DNA from: an uncultured Lachnospiraceae bacterium
GTDB lineage: Bacteria > Bacillota > Clostridia > Lachnospirales > Lachnospiraceae
DNA length: 52,232 nt
Direction: 5' to 3'
Assembly (NCBI GenBank): GCA_910577175.1
Contig: CAJTLU010000018.1
Span: forward strand, 1-52,232
Part shown: one piece after another, positions 1-8,212 of the stretch
Numbering within the stretch: the first letter of the stretch is position 1
Layout of the letters: every line of letters begins with the position of its first letter
The notes under the pieces: generated by a model
Databases searched by the model: none
Told to the model about the DNA's origin: nothing
What the model saw: only the letters and a program-made list of their open reading frames with translations
Made by a program: the position numbers and the translations under genes

Positions 1-91
1 ATCCCGTCCTTTACTTAATATGATTAAATAAAGTGCAGAATCAGCAGACTATGCAACTTTCATTGTACCCATACAGACCGTTGCATCTCTA

Positions 92-145
92 CTATTCTGC
101 ATGGGAAAATTCAATAGCTGAATAAACATGATTTATAATATCCAC
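92..145 (-). CDS. possible 17-residue small ORF or gene remnant
   Basis: A GTG start follows GAGGAGGTG about 7 nt upstream and opens a 17-codon frame ending in TAG. A promoter-like sequence lies about 55 bp upstream. The product is not recognised. It could be a leader peptide or the 5' stub of a decayed gene: in the next frame the reading continues openly for about 17 more codons past the stop, which fits a frameshifted remnant. Confidence 0.25.
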   Translation of the reverse strand: MDIINHVYSAIEFSHAE

Positions 146-197
146 TGCAAGCACCTCCTCGTGAATCCAGTACGCATTAAACAGTAAGTACTATTAA

Positions 198-225
198 AGT
201 ATACCAAAATTTTCGAAAAAAGCAA
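198..225 (-). promoter_or_regulatory. candidate sigma-A promoter reading leftward
   Basis: On the minus strand TTGCTT (220-225) and TATACT (198-203) are separated by 16 bp. It reads toward the small ORF at 145. The -35 is imperfect. Confidence 0.4.
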
Positions 226-370
226 CTTGGTTTTCACATTCTCATCTACTTTTGATAGACAAGCATTGGATTGAGAAACGCTGCCTGTGCAGGTCACCAT
301 TCATTATCATCTGAAATAATATTCTGCATATATGAATTTTCAGACTTCTCAAAACTGTCTGAACAAAAGT

Positions 371-485
371 AGTGGAAGTCCGGTGAAGCACCCACGCATG
401 CAAAAATAAGACACCCGTATTCCGATTACAGTAAAAAATACACTCCGCTTATAAGCCGGGGCTGCGCTTTTTGCGCCACGGGCAA
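371..485. repeat. dispersed hairpin repeat, copy A (3' half only)
   Basis: This roughly 110-bp stretch closely resembles the right half of the repeat at 22262-22372: the shared GGAAGTCCGGTG start, GCATGCAAAAATAAGAC, and GGGGCTGCGCTTT near the end. The left half and core stem are missing. It lies just downstream of the MATE gene stop. Confidence 0.65.
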
Positions 486-497
486 CCGCCTCCTCCT

Positions 498-1892
498 TCA
501 GCACTCCTTCTTCTCCTTCAGCGGATTCCATGTCCCTCTCAGGTAACACACCAGATACAGCACAAACAACAGCATGTTATGCGCAATCATACATGCCCAT
601 GCCGCGGTAAGTCCCATTCCAAGTCTCTGTGTACAGAAAAAGGTACAGACAATACGGACTCCCCACATTCCGGTCAGGTTAAATAGAAATGGCGCCTTTG
701 TCTTCCCTACGCCTAACATCATGCCCTCGATAATAATAGAAAAGCCATACAGCGGCTCGGATACCGCAACCATGCGCAGGACATTACTCCCAAGGGCAAT
801 GACCCGGCTGTTGTCCGAAAACAGTCCCACCAGCACAGGCGCCGATACAAAGAGAGCTGTCCCGGAAAGTACCATCAGGGCAATTTCAATCGGGATAAAC
901 ATAGAGGCAAGTGATTTCATCCGTTTGCCGTCCCGCGCACCGTACGCATTGCCTGCCAAAGTGGCTGCCGCGGTCTGCATGCCGTAGCCCGGAATATAAA
1001 ACGCGGATTCCACCGTATTTGCGATTGTATGTGCGGCAGTCGCCACCTCGCCAATCGAGTTAATCATCGACGCAAAGGCAACATACCCAAGCGATGTGCC
1101 GAAGCGCTGCAGCATGTTCGGAAGCGTAATCCTCATGCACGATTTCAGAATCTTTTTGTCCGGGCGGAGCCTCTGTCCGCGCGGGGAGACGACCGGATGC
1201 CGCCACAATACGACCGTGCTATGGAGCCCGCCCCAGGCATACGCAACCGCGCTTGCCACAGCCGCGCCGATTACGCCAAGCCCTGCTCCCGGTATGGTAA
1301 CATCCAGACCCAAAAGGGAAAACGTGCGTACCGGATAGATAAGTAAAAAATTCAGTACGACGTTAATGATATTTACAAAGACACCAACCTTCATCGGCGT
1401 CTTTGTATCTCCTGCCGCCCGGAGCACCGTCCCGAAAATCGTGCTTGCCGTCCGGGGCAGCATCGGCAGATACAGAATAAAGAAATACGTGGAAGCAAGC
1501 TTTTGTATCCCCTTATCCACCTGCATCCAGACCGGGATGCGCCCGCTAAGTGCCAGCGTCAGTACGGTAAACGCAGTCCCGGTCACTAAGACAAGCAATA
1601 CTGCCTGGGACGCGATATGCCGCGCGGCGGACCTGTCGTCCGCGCCGCACGCCCTTGCGATAACCGCTAAAAATCCTGTGCCGATGGCGGAAATCGTACT
1701 GAATACAAGCCACCCGACCGTACTGGTCGCGCCGACGGCAGCCGTAGCCTGTGTGCCTAACGCGCCGACCATCGCGGTATCGATATACTGTACCGCAGTC
1801 TGCATGACCTGTTCTAACATCGTAGGCCAGGCAAGCCCGAGAATAACCCCTGCCATGGCCCACGAACGATTCTGACGCGTTTTTTTATCCAT
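498..1892 (-). CDS. MATE family multidrug/sodium antiporter
   Basis: The 464-residue protein has the length and roughly twelve hydrophobic segments expected of a MATE (NorM/DinF-like) exporter, which uses a sodium or proton gradient to expel cationic compounds or lipid-linked intermediates across the cytoplasmic membrane. The N-terminal helix contains LAWPTMLEQVMQTAVQYID, typical of the family opening, and the ...RAAGDTKTPM... loop between the two six-helix halves is characteristic. GAGGT lies about 8 nt before the ATG. The gene follows the sugar nucleotide and LicD genes on the same strand with a 61-bp gap, so it may be cotranscribed. The substrate cannot be read from sequence. Confidence 0.9.
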   Translation of the reverse strand: MDKKTRQNRSWAMAGVILGLAWPTMLEQVMQTAVQYIDTAMVGALGTQATAAVGATSTVGWLVFSTISAIGTGFLAVIARACGADDRSAARHIASQAVLLVLVTGTAFTVLTLALSGRIPVWMQVDKGIQKLASTYFFILYLPMLPRTASTIFGTVLRAAGDTKTPMKVGVFVNIINVVLNFLLIYPVRTFSLLGLDVTIPGAGLGVIGAAVASAVAYAWGGLHSTVVLWRHPVVSPRGQRLRPDKKILKSCMRITLPNMLQRFGTSLGYVAFASMINSIGEVATAAHTIANTVESAFYIPGYGMQTAAATLAGNAYGARDGKRMKSLASMFIPIEIALMVLSGTALFVSAPVLVGLFSDNSRVIALGSNVLRMVAVSEPLYGFSIIIEGMMLGVGKTKAPFLFNLTGMWGVRIVCTFFCTQRLGMGLTAAWACMIAHNMLLFVLYLVCYLRGTWNPLKEKKEC

Positions 1893-1953
1893 GCCCTGCT
1901 ACCTCAAACTAATATTCCGGAATCTGTCCCTGCGCCGCAGTCCTGTTCCGGGG

Positions 1954-3180
1954 CTACAGCTCGATTCCGTTTAACTTTAACAATTCCCTTGCGCTTTCCA
2001 CGGAATCCGTGCCGGTCAGGTTTTTAATCGGGGCAAACTCCTTTTCCCGCACCACCTCATAGACCAGACAGCTGTCCAGCATATGAATCATATCGAGCAC
2101 AAGACTCTCGTACTTATATCCGTTCGGCTGCTCCGGTTTCACCGTCTCGCCTGCCTCATTCAGATACGGAATCTTCTTCTCTACAATATGCAGCGGCATC
2201 TCCTGCCCTACGATTTCCTCCAAATCCTTTACACGGAACAGATAGTTCAAAATAACGCCGTAATTGTATGCCGGCTCTCCTGCCGCGTCCTTTTCCTCTG
2301 CCATTTCTTTCGTCAGTTCGTAATACTCCACAATAGACGGTCTGCCGTCCTCAAGACAGATAGAACCTACCTTTTCTCCCGGTTCCGCCTTCCGGATGAC
2401 CTTTGCTCCTACGGCACAGTCCTTTTCCGCAACCGCACCGACAAAGCAAGGGTCTGCAATCCGCTGCAGCACATTGTCCACGGCAAAAATGTTCAGCCAC
2501 TCAATCCCTGCCTTATGCACCGTATCCAGAATGCCTGCACGCTTCATCGAGGAAAACCATCCGCCATTTCCGTTCGGGGACGCGGAAATCAGCCCCTTCT
2601 GCTCCATATAGACCTTTCCGTTATAATCGGACGCTGGCGCCATATCCTGCATAAAGAAACTGACATACTCCGGCGCGTAACCAAAATAGTTCTTTTCCTT
2701 TAAAAACGCCGTCGTTTTCTCATGGTTTTTCTCACTTGTCATAATAAACAGGTGAATAAAGTTTCCGGTCTGCTCCACTACGTCTAAAAGATTGCGGATC
2801 AGGCGCTCAAAAATATAGACCTCCTTTGTCAGACCGATGTTATACATCCCCTTCGGGTTATCTGAACCGAGTCTCGTTCCCATACCGCCCGCTAACAGCA
2901 CCGCTCCTACCTTTCCGGCACGAAGCATCCCGATTCCTTTTGCCGTATAGGCGCTCTTTCCTTCCTCGATTTCTGAAAGCTTCATTGCCACGATTGGCGT
3001 GATAACGCCCCTCTTTTGGTTCTTCTCCCGTTCGGAAGCCTTAGAAAGAACAGAAAAATCCGTCTGCGCTATCTGGCGCAGCAAAGACTCCTTCTCCTCT
3101 CCTGACAGTTCGTCAAAATACCGCAGTATATGCTCCTGCCCATATCCGCTTACCTTCTTTAACGCCTCTTCATACTTCAT
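1954..3180 (-). CDS. UDPGP-family UTP--sugar-1-phosphate uridylyltransferase
   Basis: The 408-residue cytoplasmic enzyme belongs to the eukaryotic-like UDPGP/AGX family and should make a UDP-sugar (UDP-GlcNAc or UDP-glucose) from UTP and a sugar-1-phosphate. The nucleotide-binding signature LLAGGMGTRLGSDNPKGM is near residues 93-111. An AVDN motif and a C-terminal KNLTG segment follow. AGGAGG precedes the ATG. It sits with LicD and glycosyltransferase genes, suggesting it feeds a cell-envelope polysaccharide or teichoic acid. Which sugar it uses is not certain, and it is unrelated to GalU or GlmU. Confidence 0.85.
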   Translation of the reverse strand: MKYEEALKKVSGYGQEHILRYFDELSGEEKESLLRQIAQTDFSVLSKASEREKNQKRGVITPIVAMKLSEIEEGKSAYTAKGIGMLRAGKVGAVLLAGGMGTRLGSDNPKGMYNIGLTKEVYIFERLIRNLLDVVEQTGNFIHLFIMTSEKNHEKTTAFLKEKNYFGYAPEYVSFFMQDMAPASDYNGKVYMEQKGLISASPNGNGGWFSSMKRAGILDTVHKAGIEWLNIFAVDNVLQRIADPCFVGAVAEKDCAVGAKVIRKAEPGEKVGSICLEDGRPSIVEYYELTKEMAEEKDAAGEPAYNYGVILNYLFRVKDLEEIVGQEMPLHIVEKKIPYLNEAGETVKPEQPNGYKYESLVLDMIHMLDSCLVYEVVREKEFAPIKNLTGTDSVESARELLKLNGIEL

Positions 3181-3263
3181 TACAGACTCCTCCTGTACTC
3201 TTTTCTATTTCCTGTCCCGCTTTCCCTTACGATTCTACGTCCTTCTGCTTTCCTGCGTCCCTC

Positions 3264-4220
3264 TTATTCCTCTGGTCTTTTCATTTCCTGGTCCGCTTTC
3301 TCCGCACCGCCGTCCCCGTTCTCCTGCCGGTACGGTTTAGAAAGCTCTATCACCACCGCCGGATGTCCCTCCCGTCTTTCCTCCGGGGGCGGCGTCATAT
3401 AGTCAGCTCCGTATAACGCCGTCAGATATGCCGCACTGTCTGCCGCTCCAAAAAAGCGGCTCCCTTCAAACTCATATTCCCTGCCCCCTGACGGAGCCGT
3501 AATCCGTTCCCCGCGCCGCCAGTCAAATACAGCGTATCCCCGCTGTCCGCTTTTTCCATCAAATATGCTGCGTGGAACCGACTCCCTGCATCCCCAGTGT
3601 CCAAGGTAGTTCGAAAGCCTTGTCTCTCCCCGCAGAAAACGCCGTCCGGACAGGTTCTTCCTCCCATATGCGGAAACCATGGCATCCAGCCGGACCACCA
3701 GTGCTTCTTGCTTTGTTTTCCCGGCCGCTGCTTTCATTATAACACGCTTCAACGGATTTGTTACCTTTCCTTCCTCTGCAATATGCGCATATAAAAGCTT
3801 TTTTATAAGCTTCACACGCCATTCCTTCCACCGCCGGAAGATAGAAACATTGCTGTCCGCATCCAACGGGAAAATATCAATATAAACCCCGCCGGTATAG
3901 CCGCTCCCGCTTCTGCGCGCCTCGATGCAGGTCGTGTTCTCATCCTCCAGCCGGGCAAACGCGTACGGCACGCCCGCTTCCTTGGAAAAATGCCGCAGCC
4001 GGAAACCTTGCGGAACCGCTTCCTTTGGCAGTGCAAGCAGCCGTTCATAATCCTCCCGCGGCAACCCGAAATCCGCATCGTCATCCCATGGAATAAAGCC
4101 CTTGTGGCGGACTGCTCCTAACATTGTCCCACCCAACATATAGTAGCAGAGGTCATTGTCCCGGCACAGCCGGTCAAATACCTTCATAATCCCAAAAATC
4201 GTTTCCTGCAGCTTCGTCAT
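3264..4220 (-). CDS. LicD family phosphotransferase
   Basis: The 318-residue protein carries the LicD signature near its N-terminus: GGTMLGAVRHKGFIPWDDDADF (about residues 31-52), with the Asp cluster that binds metal in this nucleotidyltransferase fold, then ...YIDIFPLD around residue 110. LicD proteins transfer phosphocholine or similar groups from CDP-alcohols to surface glycans and teichoic acids. There are no clear membrane segments. The start lies 6 bp after the upstream gene stop, so the two are translationally close. The C-terminal tail of about 20 residues is highly charged. The substrate is not known. Confidence 0.85.
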   Translation of the reverse strand: MTKLQETIFGIMKVFDRLCRDNDLCYYMLGGTMLGAVRHKGFIPWDDDADFGLPREDYERLLALPKEAVPQGFRLRHFSKEAGVPYAFARLEDENTTCIEARRSGSGYTGGVYIDIFPLDADSNVSIFRRWKEWRVKLIKKLLYAHIAEEGKVTNPLKRVIMKAAAGKTKQEALVVRLDAMVSAYGRKNLSGRRFLRGETRLSNYLGHWGCRESVPRSIFDGKSGQRGYAVFDWRRGERITAPSGGREYEFEGSRFFGAADSAAYLTALYGADYMTPPPEERREGHPAVVIELSKPYRQENGDGGAEKADQEMKRPEE

Positions 4221-4226
4221 GGAGAC

Positions 4227-6107
4227 CTATTCCTTTCCCTTTTCAATTATGAAAGGCTTGTAATGCACCTTCCGCTCTGCCTCCGGCGGAAGCTCCTGAT
4301 AATTCCCGAACATATGCGTAAGATACTCCTCCCAGCGCACCGGTCCGCGCAGCGTGACTCCCTCAAACTCCCACAGGCTGCACTCCTCATAGGTTTCTCC
4401 GAAGAAACTCCGCGGTACAATCTCCTTTGTTTTATATGCACCGGTCAGTGTACCGGCATAAGCGTCATGCTCCGCATCCTGCTTCCGGAACAGCTTATCC
4501 ATTGCACGATAAACGCGCTTCACCTTTACCAGACGGTACAGCCGCAGGGCACGTACCACACGGAGTACCCCCTGCTCCCACTTCGGACGGCTGGTGCGGA
4601 TTCCGGTATGCACATTTGCTGTCCCGCAAAGGAAGCGCAGTCCCATCGCCTTCGCATAATAAATCCGTCTCGCACCCTCCTCCTCCGGTGCCCCGTCAAT
4701 CGGCAAAAGGTCAATCAGATACCCTCGCCGCTTTGTCGTATCCTCTAACAGCTCCTCATAGATTTCTACTTCAGTCGAGCTGATTTTTGCAAAATAGCTT
4801 TTAAAATCCTCATCCGTCTGCCAGCTTTCGATTCTGTATTTCCCGTTCAGAGACGCTTTTGCCTCTCCCGACTTTACTAATTCTATTAACTTATCGTAAT
4901 CTGCCCGCGGCATCGCAAGGTCTATATCATCATCCCACGGAATAAAGCCTTTGTGACGCACCGCGCCCAACAACGTGCCGCCGATTGCATAATAGCGCAG
5001 CCCGTACCGCTCGCAAAGCGCCAGAAACGCTTTCAGGGCATCCAGCTCCAACTCATGCAGCCTTGCAAGGACTTCTCCTTCCGCCCCCTTCTCCTCTTCT
5101 GCTTTTCTCTCTGTCTCCGTACATTCTTCCTCTGCCTCGCCTTTTTTCTTCTGCCAGTAGGCAGGCTGCAGGGTACAGGCAAGCACCGCCTGCTCCGGCA
5201 AAAGCCGGTAGTGCTTTCCGCAGAAATATCCGGCGTAGCGTGCCGCTGCGTCCGCAAGGAACTTTGCCAGGTCTCCATAGCGTCTCTGCGAAATACAATA
5301 TTCCGCCGCGCCCTTTACATAACGAAACCCTTCCCGCTCCGAGCTCACCTGCCGGAACACCTCGGGGTGGTCCGCCTGCGATACGGCAAGGTCAAAGCTT
5401 CTCTGAAACTGTGCCTTCAGTCCATAACGGTGTGTGTGATACACCCGCGCTTGTGCGCAGTAGGCAATCGCATCCCTTGCTTCAATCAATGCCGCGCCAA
5501 ACAGCATATCTTCATTAAAAATCGTATCATTTTCAAACCCACCCAGCGCATCATAACGACTCCGGCGGTACATTGCACAGGCATTGGAAATCATATAGGT
5601 CTTAATCCCCAGACATTCCTTCTCTTCTTTCGTCTTCTTCATGGAAACAGACGGATAATTGTGAAGCCGCAGATACTGCTCCGTAAAATCCGCACCCTCG
5701 TCTGCCATCTGCCTTGCATATGCCGCTCCTGTCCGCTCATCCTGAAAGCACTGCAATAGCTTTTCTATCAGAAAAATATCCGCCGGAACGACATCCTGTG
5801 TCATACAAAGAAAAAACTCCGCCTCTGAATAGCGGCGTACTGCAAGATTTCTTGTGCCCCCATGGTCATAGTCCTTCTTTTTTACGCGGACAATCCGGAT
5901 TTCCACCGAAGCTTTTCTGCCACTGTCATGCTTTGCCGCGACTCTTTCAACCCGCTTTCTCAGATCTTCCGACGTAAAGCCCTCTGCTTCTGTATTCATT
6001 AAAATGACCTTCGCCGGGCGTATCGTCTGCTGTAGCAGCATTGCCAACGCCTGCTCCAATCTTTTATCTGCTTTGTAAACTGGTATGATTACATCAGGCC
6101 GCTTCAT
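4227..6107 (-). CDS. fusion of GT2 glycosyltransferase and LicD domain
   Basis: The 626-residue protein joins two enzymes. Residues 1 to about 230 form a family 2 glycosyltransferase (PDVIIPVYKADKRLEQAL; DHGGTRNLA; a TQDVVP segment in place of a canonical DDD). After a Glu/Lys-rich linker (about 335-360) a complete LicD domain follows, with GGTLLGAVRHKGFIPWDDDID near residue 382. It probably adds a sugar and then a phospho-alcohol group to the same surface glycan. The start at 6107 is preferred because AAGGAGGTG lies 5 nt upstream; a longer start at 6137 would overlap the -10 box. The next gene is a second LicD. Confidence 0.85.
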   Translation of the reverse strand: MKRPDVIIPVYKADKRLEQALAMLLQQTIRPAKVILMNTEAEGFTSEDLRKRVERVAAKHDSGRKASVEIRIVRVKKKDYDHGGTRNLAVRRYSEAEFFLCMTQDVVPADIFLIEKLLQCFQDERTGAAYARQMADEGADFTEQYLRLHNYPSVSMKKTKEEKECLGIKTYMISNACAMYRRSRYDALGGFENDTIFNEDMLFGAALIEARDAIAYCAQARVYHTHRYGLKAQFQRSFDLAVSQADHPEVFRQVSSEREGFRYVKGAAEYCISQRRYGDLAKFLADAAARYAGYFCGKHYRLLPEQAVLACTLQPAYWQKKKGEAEEECTETERKAEEEKGAEGEVLARLHELELDALKAFLALCERYGLRYYAIGGTLLGAVRHKGFIPWDDDIDLAMPRADYDKLIELVKSGEAKASLNGKYRIESWQTDEDFKSYFAKISSTEVEIYEELLEDTTKRRGYLIDLLPIDGAPEEEGARRIYYAKAMGLRFLCGTANVHTGIRTSRPKWEQGVLRVVRALRLYRLVKVKRVYRAMDKLFRKQDAEHDAYAGTLTGAYKTKEIVPRSFFGETYEECSLWEFEGVTLRGPVRWEEYLTHMFGNYQELPPEAERKVHYKPFIIEKGKE

Positions 6108-6132
6108 AGACACCTCCTTGCTTTTCCCTTTT

Positions 6133-6161
6133 ATCATACATCACCGCACGGGGATTTACAA
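6133..6161 (-). promoter_or_regulatory. promoter of the glycosyltransferase-LicD gene
   Basis: TTGTAA (6156-6161) and TATGAT (6133-6138) on the minus strand have a 17-bp spacer. It explains why translation should begin at 6107. Confidence 0.55.
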
Positions 6162-6214
6162 GAAGAAAATCCCAGGCAAAATTTTTTCCTGAAAAATATG
6201 GCGGAACACCAGAA

Positions 6215-6242
6215 ACACAGTCAAGCAGGGGCGCATACGATA
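6215..6242 (+). promoter_or_regulatory. possible sigma-K/sigma-E type sporulation promoter
   Basis: CATACGATA (6234-6242) matches the sigma-K -10 consensus CATAnnnTA exactly and is one base from the sigma-E form. An AC dinucleotide (6215-6216) lies 17 bp upstream, as required for the short sigma-K -35. It is about 30 bp before the ribosome binding site of the Gly/Cys-rich gene. No vegetative promoter was found there. Confidence 0.45.
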
Positions 6243-6274
6243 TGTTGTAAATAAAAATTCCGGAGGAAATCTTC

Positions 6275-6544
6275 ATGGGAAACTTATCTAATTGTGGAAT
6301 CGGTGGCGGCAACAACGGTGGATGCTGCTGGATTATTATCCTTTTACTTCTGTTCTGCTGCGGCGGATGCGGCTGCGGCAACGGCGTTGGCGGCGGCAAT
6401 GACTGCGACTGCGGATGCGGTGGCGGCAACGGTGTCGGCGGCGGCTTCGGCGGCGACTGCTGCTGGATTATCATCCTTCTGCTTCTGTTCTGCGGCGGCG
6501 GATGCGGCTGCGGCAACAACGGCGGATGCGGATGTGGCTGCTAA
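6275..6544 (+). CDS. Gly/Cys-rich small protein, chorion class high-cysteine (HCB 13)-like
   Basis: The 89-residue protein is mostly Gly, Cys and Asn, broken by two nearly identical hydrophobic blocks, CCWIIILLLLFC at about residues 17-28 and 62-73. Each is followed by GGCGCGN, so the protein is an internal duplication. It resembles short proteins annotated in Clostridia as 'chorion class high-cysteine HCB protein 13', whose function is unproven. GGAGG lies 8 nt before the ATG. The sporulation-like promoter and the composition suggest a cross-linked spore coat or exosporium protein, which is inference. A strong terminator follows. It is divergent from the glycosyltransferase gene. Confidence 0.8.
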   Translation: MGNLSNCGIGGGNNGGCCWIIILLLLFCCGGCGCGNGVGGGNDCDCGCGGGNGVGGGFGGDCCWIIILLLLFCGGGCGCGNNGGCGCGC

Positions 6545-6551
6545 AAGCACT

Positions 6552-6590
6552 AAAAAAAGGGGCTGTGCGCAAAGCACGGCCCCTTTTTTT
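6552..6590. terminator. bidirectional Rho-independent terminator
   Basis: A GGGGC(T/C)GTGC stem with a GCAAA loop is flanked by seven A on the left and seven T on the right. It therefore ends both the Gly/Cys-rich gene (plus) and the esterase gene (minus). The same stem sequence recurs at the outer ends of repeat copy C. Confidence 0.9.
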
Positions 6591-6595
6591 CTGTT

Positions 6596-7855
6596 TTACT
6601 CCGTATATCCCATACAGGTAATCGTAAAGTGCTTTTCCTCATCTCCCGGCGCCATCTTAATTTCTACGATATGCTTTGCCGCCGTGTCCTCTGCAAAAAT
6701 CAGGTCCGTTACGGACTGTCCCCAGCTTCCGGTATTACCATTGATGGTTTTTACCTTTCTGCCGTCCACATAAATATCAATCTTTCCATATTTCTCATCA
6801 TTTACTGAACGGTACGCAAGCAAAAGATTCTTGCAAACCGCCTCAAAGGTCAGGCTTTCATTTCCGCTTCCCGCAGTATGATAAAAGTTCTTCGCATACA
6901 ATATTCCGATTGGAAGGTTCCGGTAAGCCCTGTCGTCATCCTCATCAAAGCTTCCGCACGAAAGCTTAAGCTCCTCTCCGTGCTGGTCCTTAAAAATCGT
7001 TTTCAGTCCGATATACGCAGTGCTGTATGCCGGAGGGACGTCCAGATTGATGTCTGAAGCTGCTTCCGGCTGCTCTGCCGCTGCCTTTATCGTATGGAAG
7101 ATGCAGTCTGCCATTACCTTATGTCCTAACGTCGTCGGATGATAAATATCATAGAAGAACTCCTCGGAGGTCCACTTATCCCCGACAAATGGGAACGCGC
7201 CGTTTTTCGTGCTTACCATCATAAGATCATAGGTGCTGCCAACCTTTTTTAACTCCTCCTGCAGCGTATACCCGGTCGGGAATACGGCAAAGACCAGAAT
7301 CACCACCGGATGGTTCGGCTGCTGTAAAATCTGCTTTACGAGCGACTCATAACAACCGTGTCCGGTCGGCTCTTCTCCGTCGTTTACGGCATACTCCACA
7401 AGTACGATATCCGGAAGCCCGTCATCATCCGTAACCCTTGCCACAATATCACGCTGATACCGGAGCAGTCCGAACGTAGACGGCGTACCGCCGACCCCCG
7501 CATTTACAAAATGCACATTGGAGCCGTCTCCTGCGCCGTAAGCATGTTTAAAGCTTTCATAGGTCTGATAGGCATAGCACTGCTGATACCGGACTGCCCC
7601 TGCCCCCTCGGTAATGGAGCCTCCGATGGACGCAATCGTAATCTGCTCTCCCGCCTGTGCCTTTTTTATCATTGCCTTTAAACGCTTGTTATTTCCAAGA
7701 TTCATCTGCGCATTCGCCAATAAGGTCTGATACCAGTCCGACGCCGCATCCGCCGCATATCTTGGACAGTCCTCTGCCAGATTGCCCGCTCCTTCCGTCG
7801 GCATCCTGTCCGGATTCTCCGGAACAAACGGCTTCTTTTCCTTTTCCTCTGCCAT
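6596..7855 (-). CDS. SGNH/GDSL-family hydrolase
   Basis: The 419-residue serine esterase carries the four SGNH blocks: IASIGGSITEG with the nucleophile Ser80, NAGVGGT with the oxyanion Gly, EYAVND with Asn, and DIYHPTTLGH with the catalytic Asp-x-x-His. About 130 further residues at the C-terminus look beta-rich and may bind carbohydrate. No signal peptide is visible, so it probably acts in the cytoplasm on acetylated or acylated sugars. The start at 7855 is chosen because GAGGAGG lies 7 nt upstream. The gene is monocistronic, with its own promoter and a shared terminator. Confidence 0.85.
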   Translation of the reverse strand: MAEEKEKKPFVPENPDRMPTEGAGNLAEDCPRYAADAASDWYQTLLANAQMNLGNNKRLKAMIKKAQAGEQITIASIGGSITEGAGAVRYQQCYAYQTYESFKHAYGAGDGSNVHFVNAGVGGTPSTFGLLRYQRDIVARVTDDDGLPDIVLVEYAVNDGEEPTGHGCYESLVKQILQQPNHPVVILVFAVFPTGYTLQEELKKVGSTYDLMMVSTKNGAFPFVGDKWTSEEFFYDIYHPTTLGHKVMADCIFHTIKAAAEQPEAASDINLDVPPAYSTAYIGLKTIFKDQHGEELKLSCGSFDEDDDRAYRNLPIGILYAKNFYHTAGSGNESLTFEAVCKNLLLAYRSVNDEKYGKIDIYVDGRKVKTINGNTGSWGQSVTDLIFAEDTAAKHIVEIKMAPGDEEKHFTITCMGYTE

Positions 7856-7910
7856 TTCTATTCCTCCTCGCTTTTCTTCAAAGGCCCATAAGCCACTCTT
7901 TTGTACCTTT

Positions 7911-7939
7911 ATTGTAGGCTTATTTCCAAGCGATGTCAA
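7911..7939 (-). promoter_or_regulatory. sigma-A promoter of the SGNH hydrolase gene
   Basis: TTGACA (7934-7939) and TACAAT (7911-7916) on the minus strand are spaced by 17 bp, a near-consensus housekeeping promoter. Confidence 0.8.
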
Positions 7940-7941
7940 CC

Positions 7942-8212
7942 TTGAGTTTCCGCATTTTTAAGCAACCCTGGAACACACAAAAGGCTGTATGGCATCTTAT
8001 TTTTGCATTTGTCCGAAGGACTGCGTCTTTAGCGGAACCGGAATCGCCTTTTAGAGCTGGTTAGGCGCGAGGACGCTCCCGAGCGGCTTAGCGATACTTA
8101 GGAAAATGCTGACGAAAGCGTTTTCCACACCGGATTTGCGTTGCGCCTGCAAAAATAAAATGCCATACAGCCTCCTGCGCACAAAGGGGAATGCAAAATG
8201 CGGAAATCTCAA
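7942..8212. repeat. dispersed hairpin repeat, copy B (complete)
   Basis: This 271-bp palindromic element is bounded by inverted arms (CTTGAG-TTTCCGCATTTT type, 7942-7960 and 8194-8212). Inside is a second arm pair around GGCATnTTATTTTTGCA, then a core stem pairing 8049-8068 with 8083-8102. The right arm supplies the stop codon of the permease at 8209. The core matches copies C and D. No coding potential was seen. Confidence 0.8.

Noticed and set aside
6294..6773. Long open frames overlapping the Gly/Cys-rich gene in other frames
   Set aside because: They arise from the GGC/TGC-rich repeat sequence, lack ribosome binding sites and overlap a gene with clear signals.
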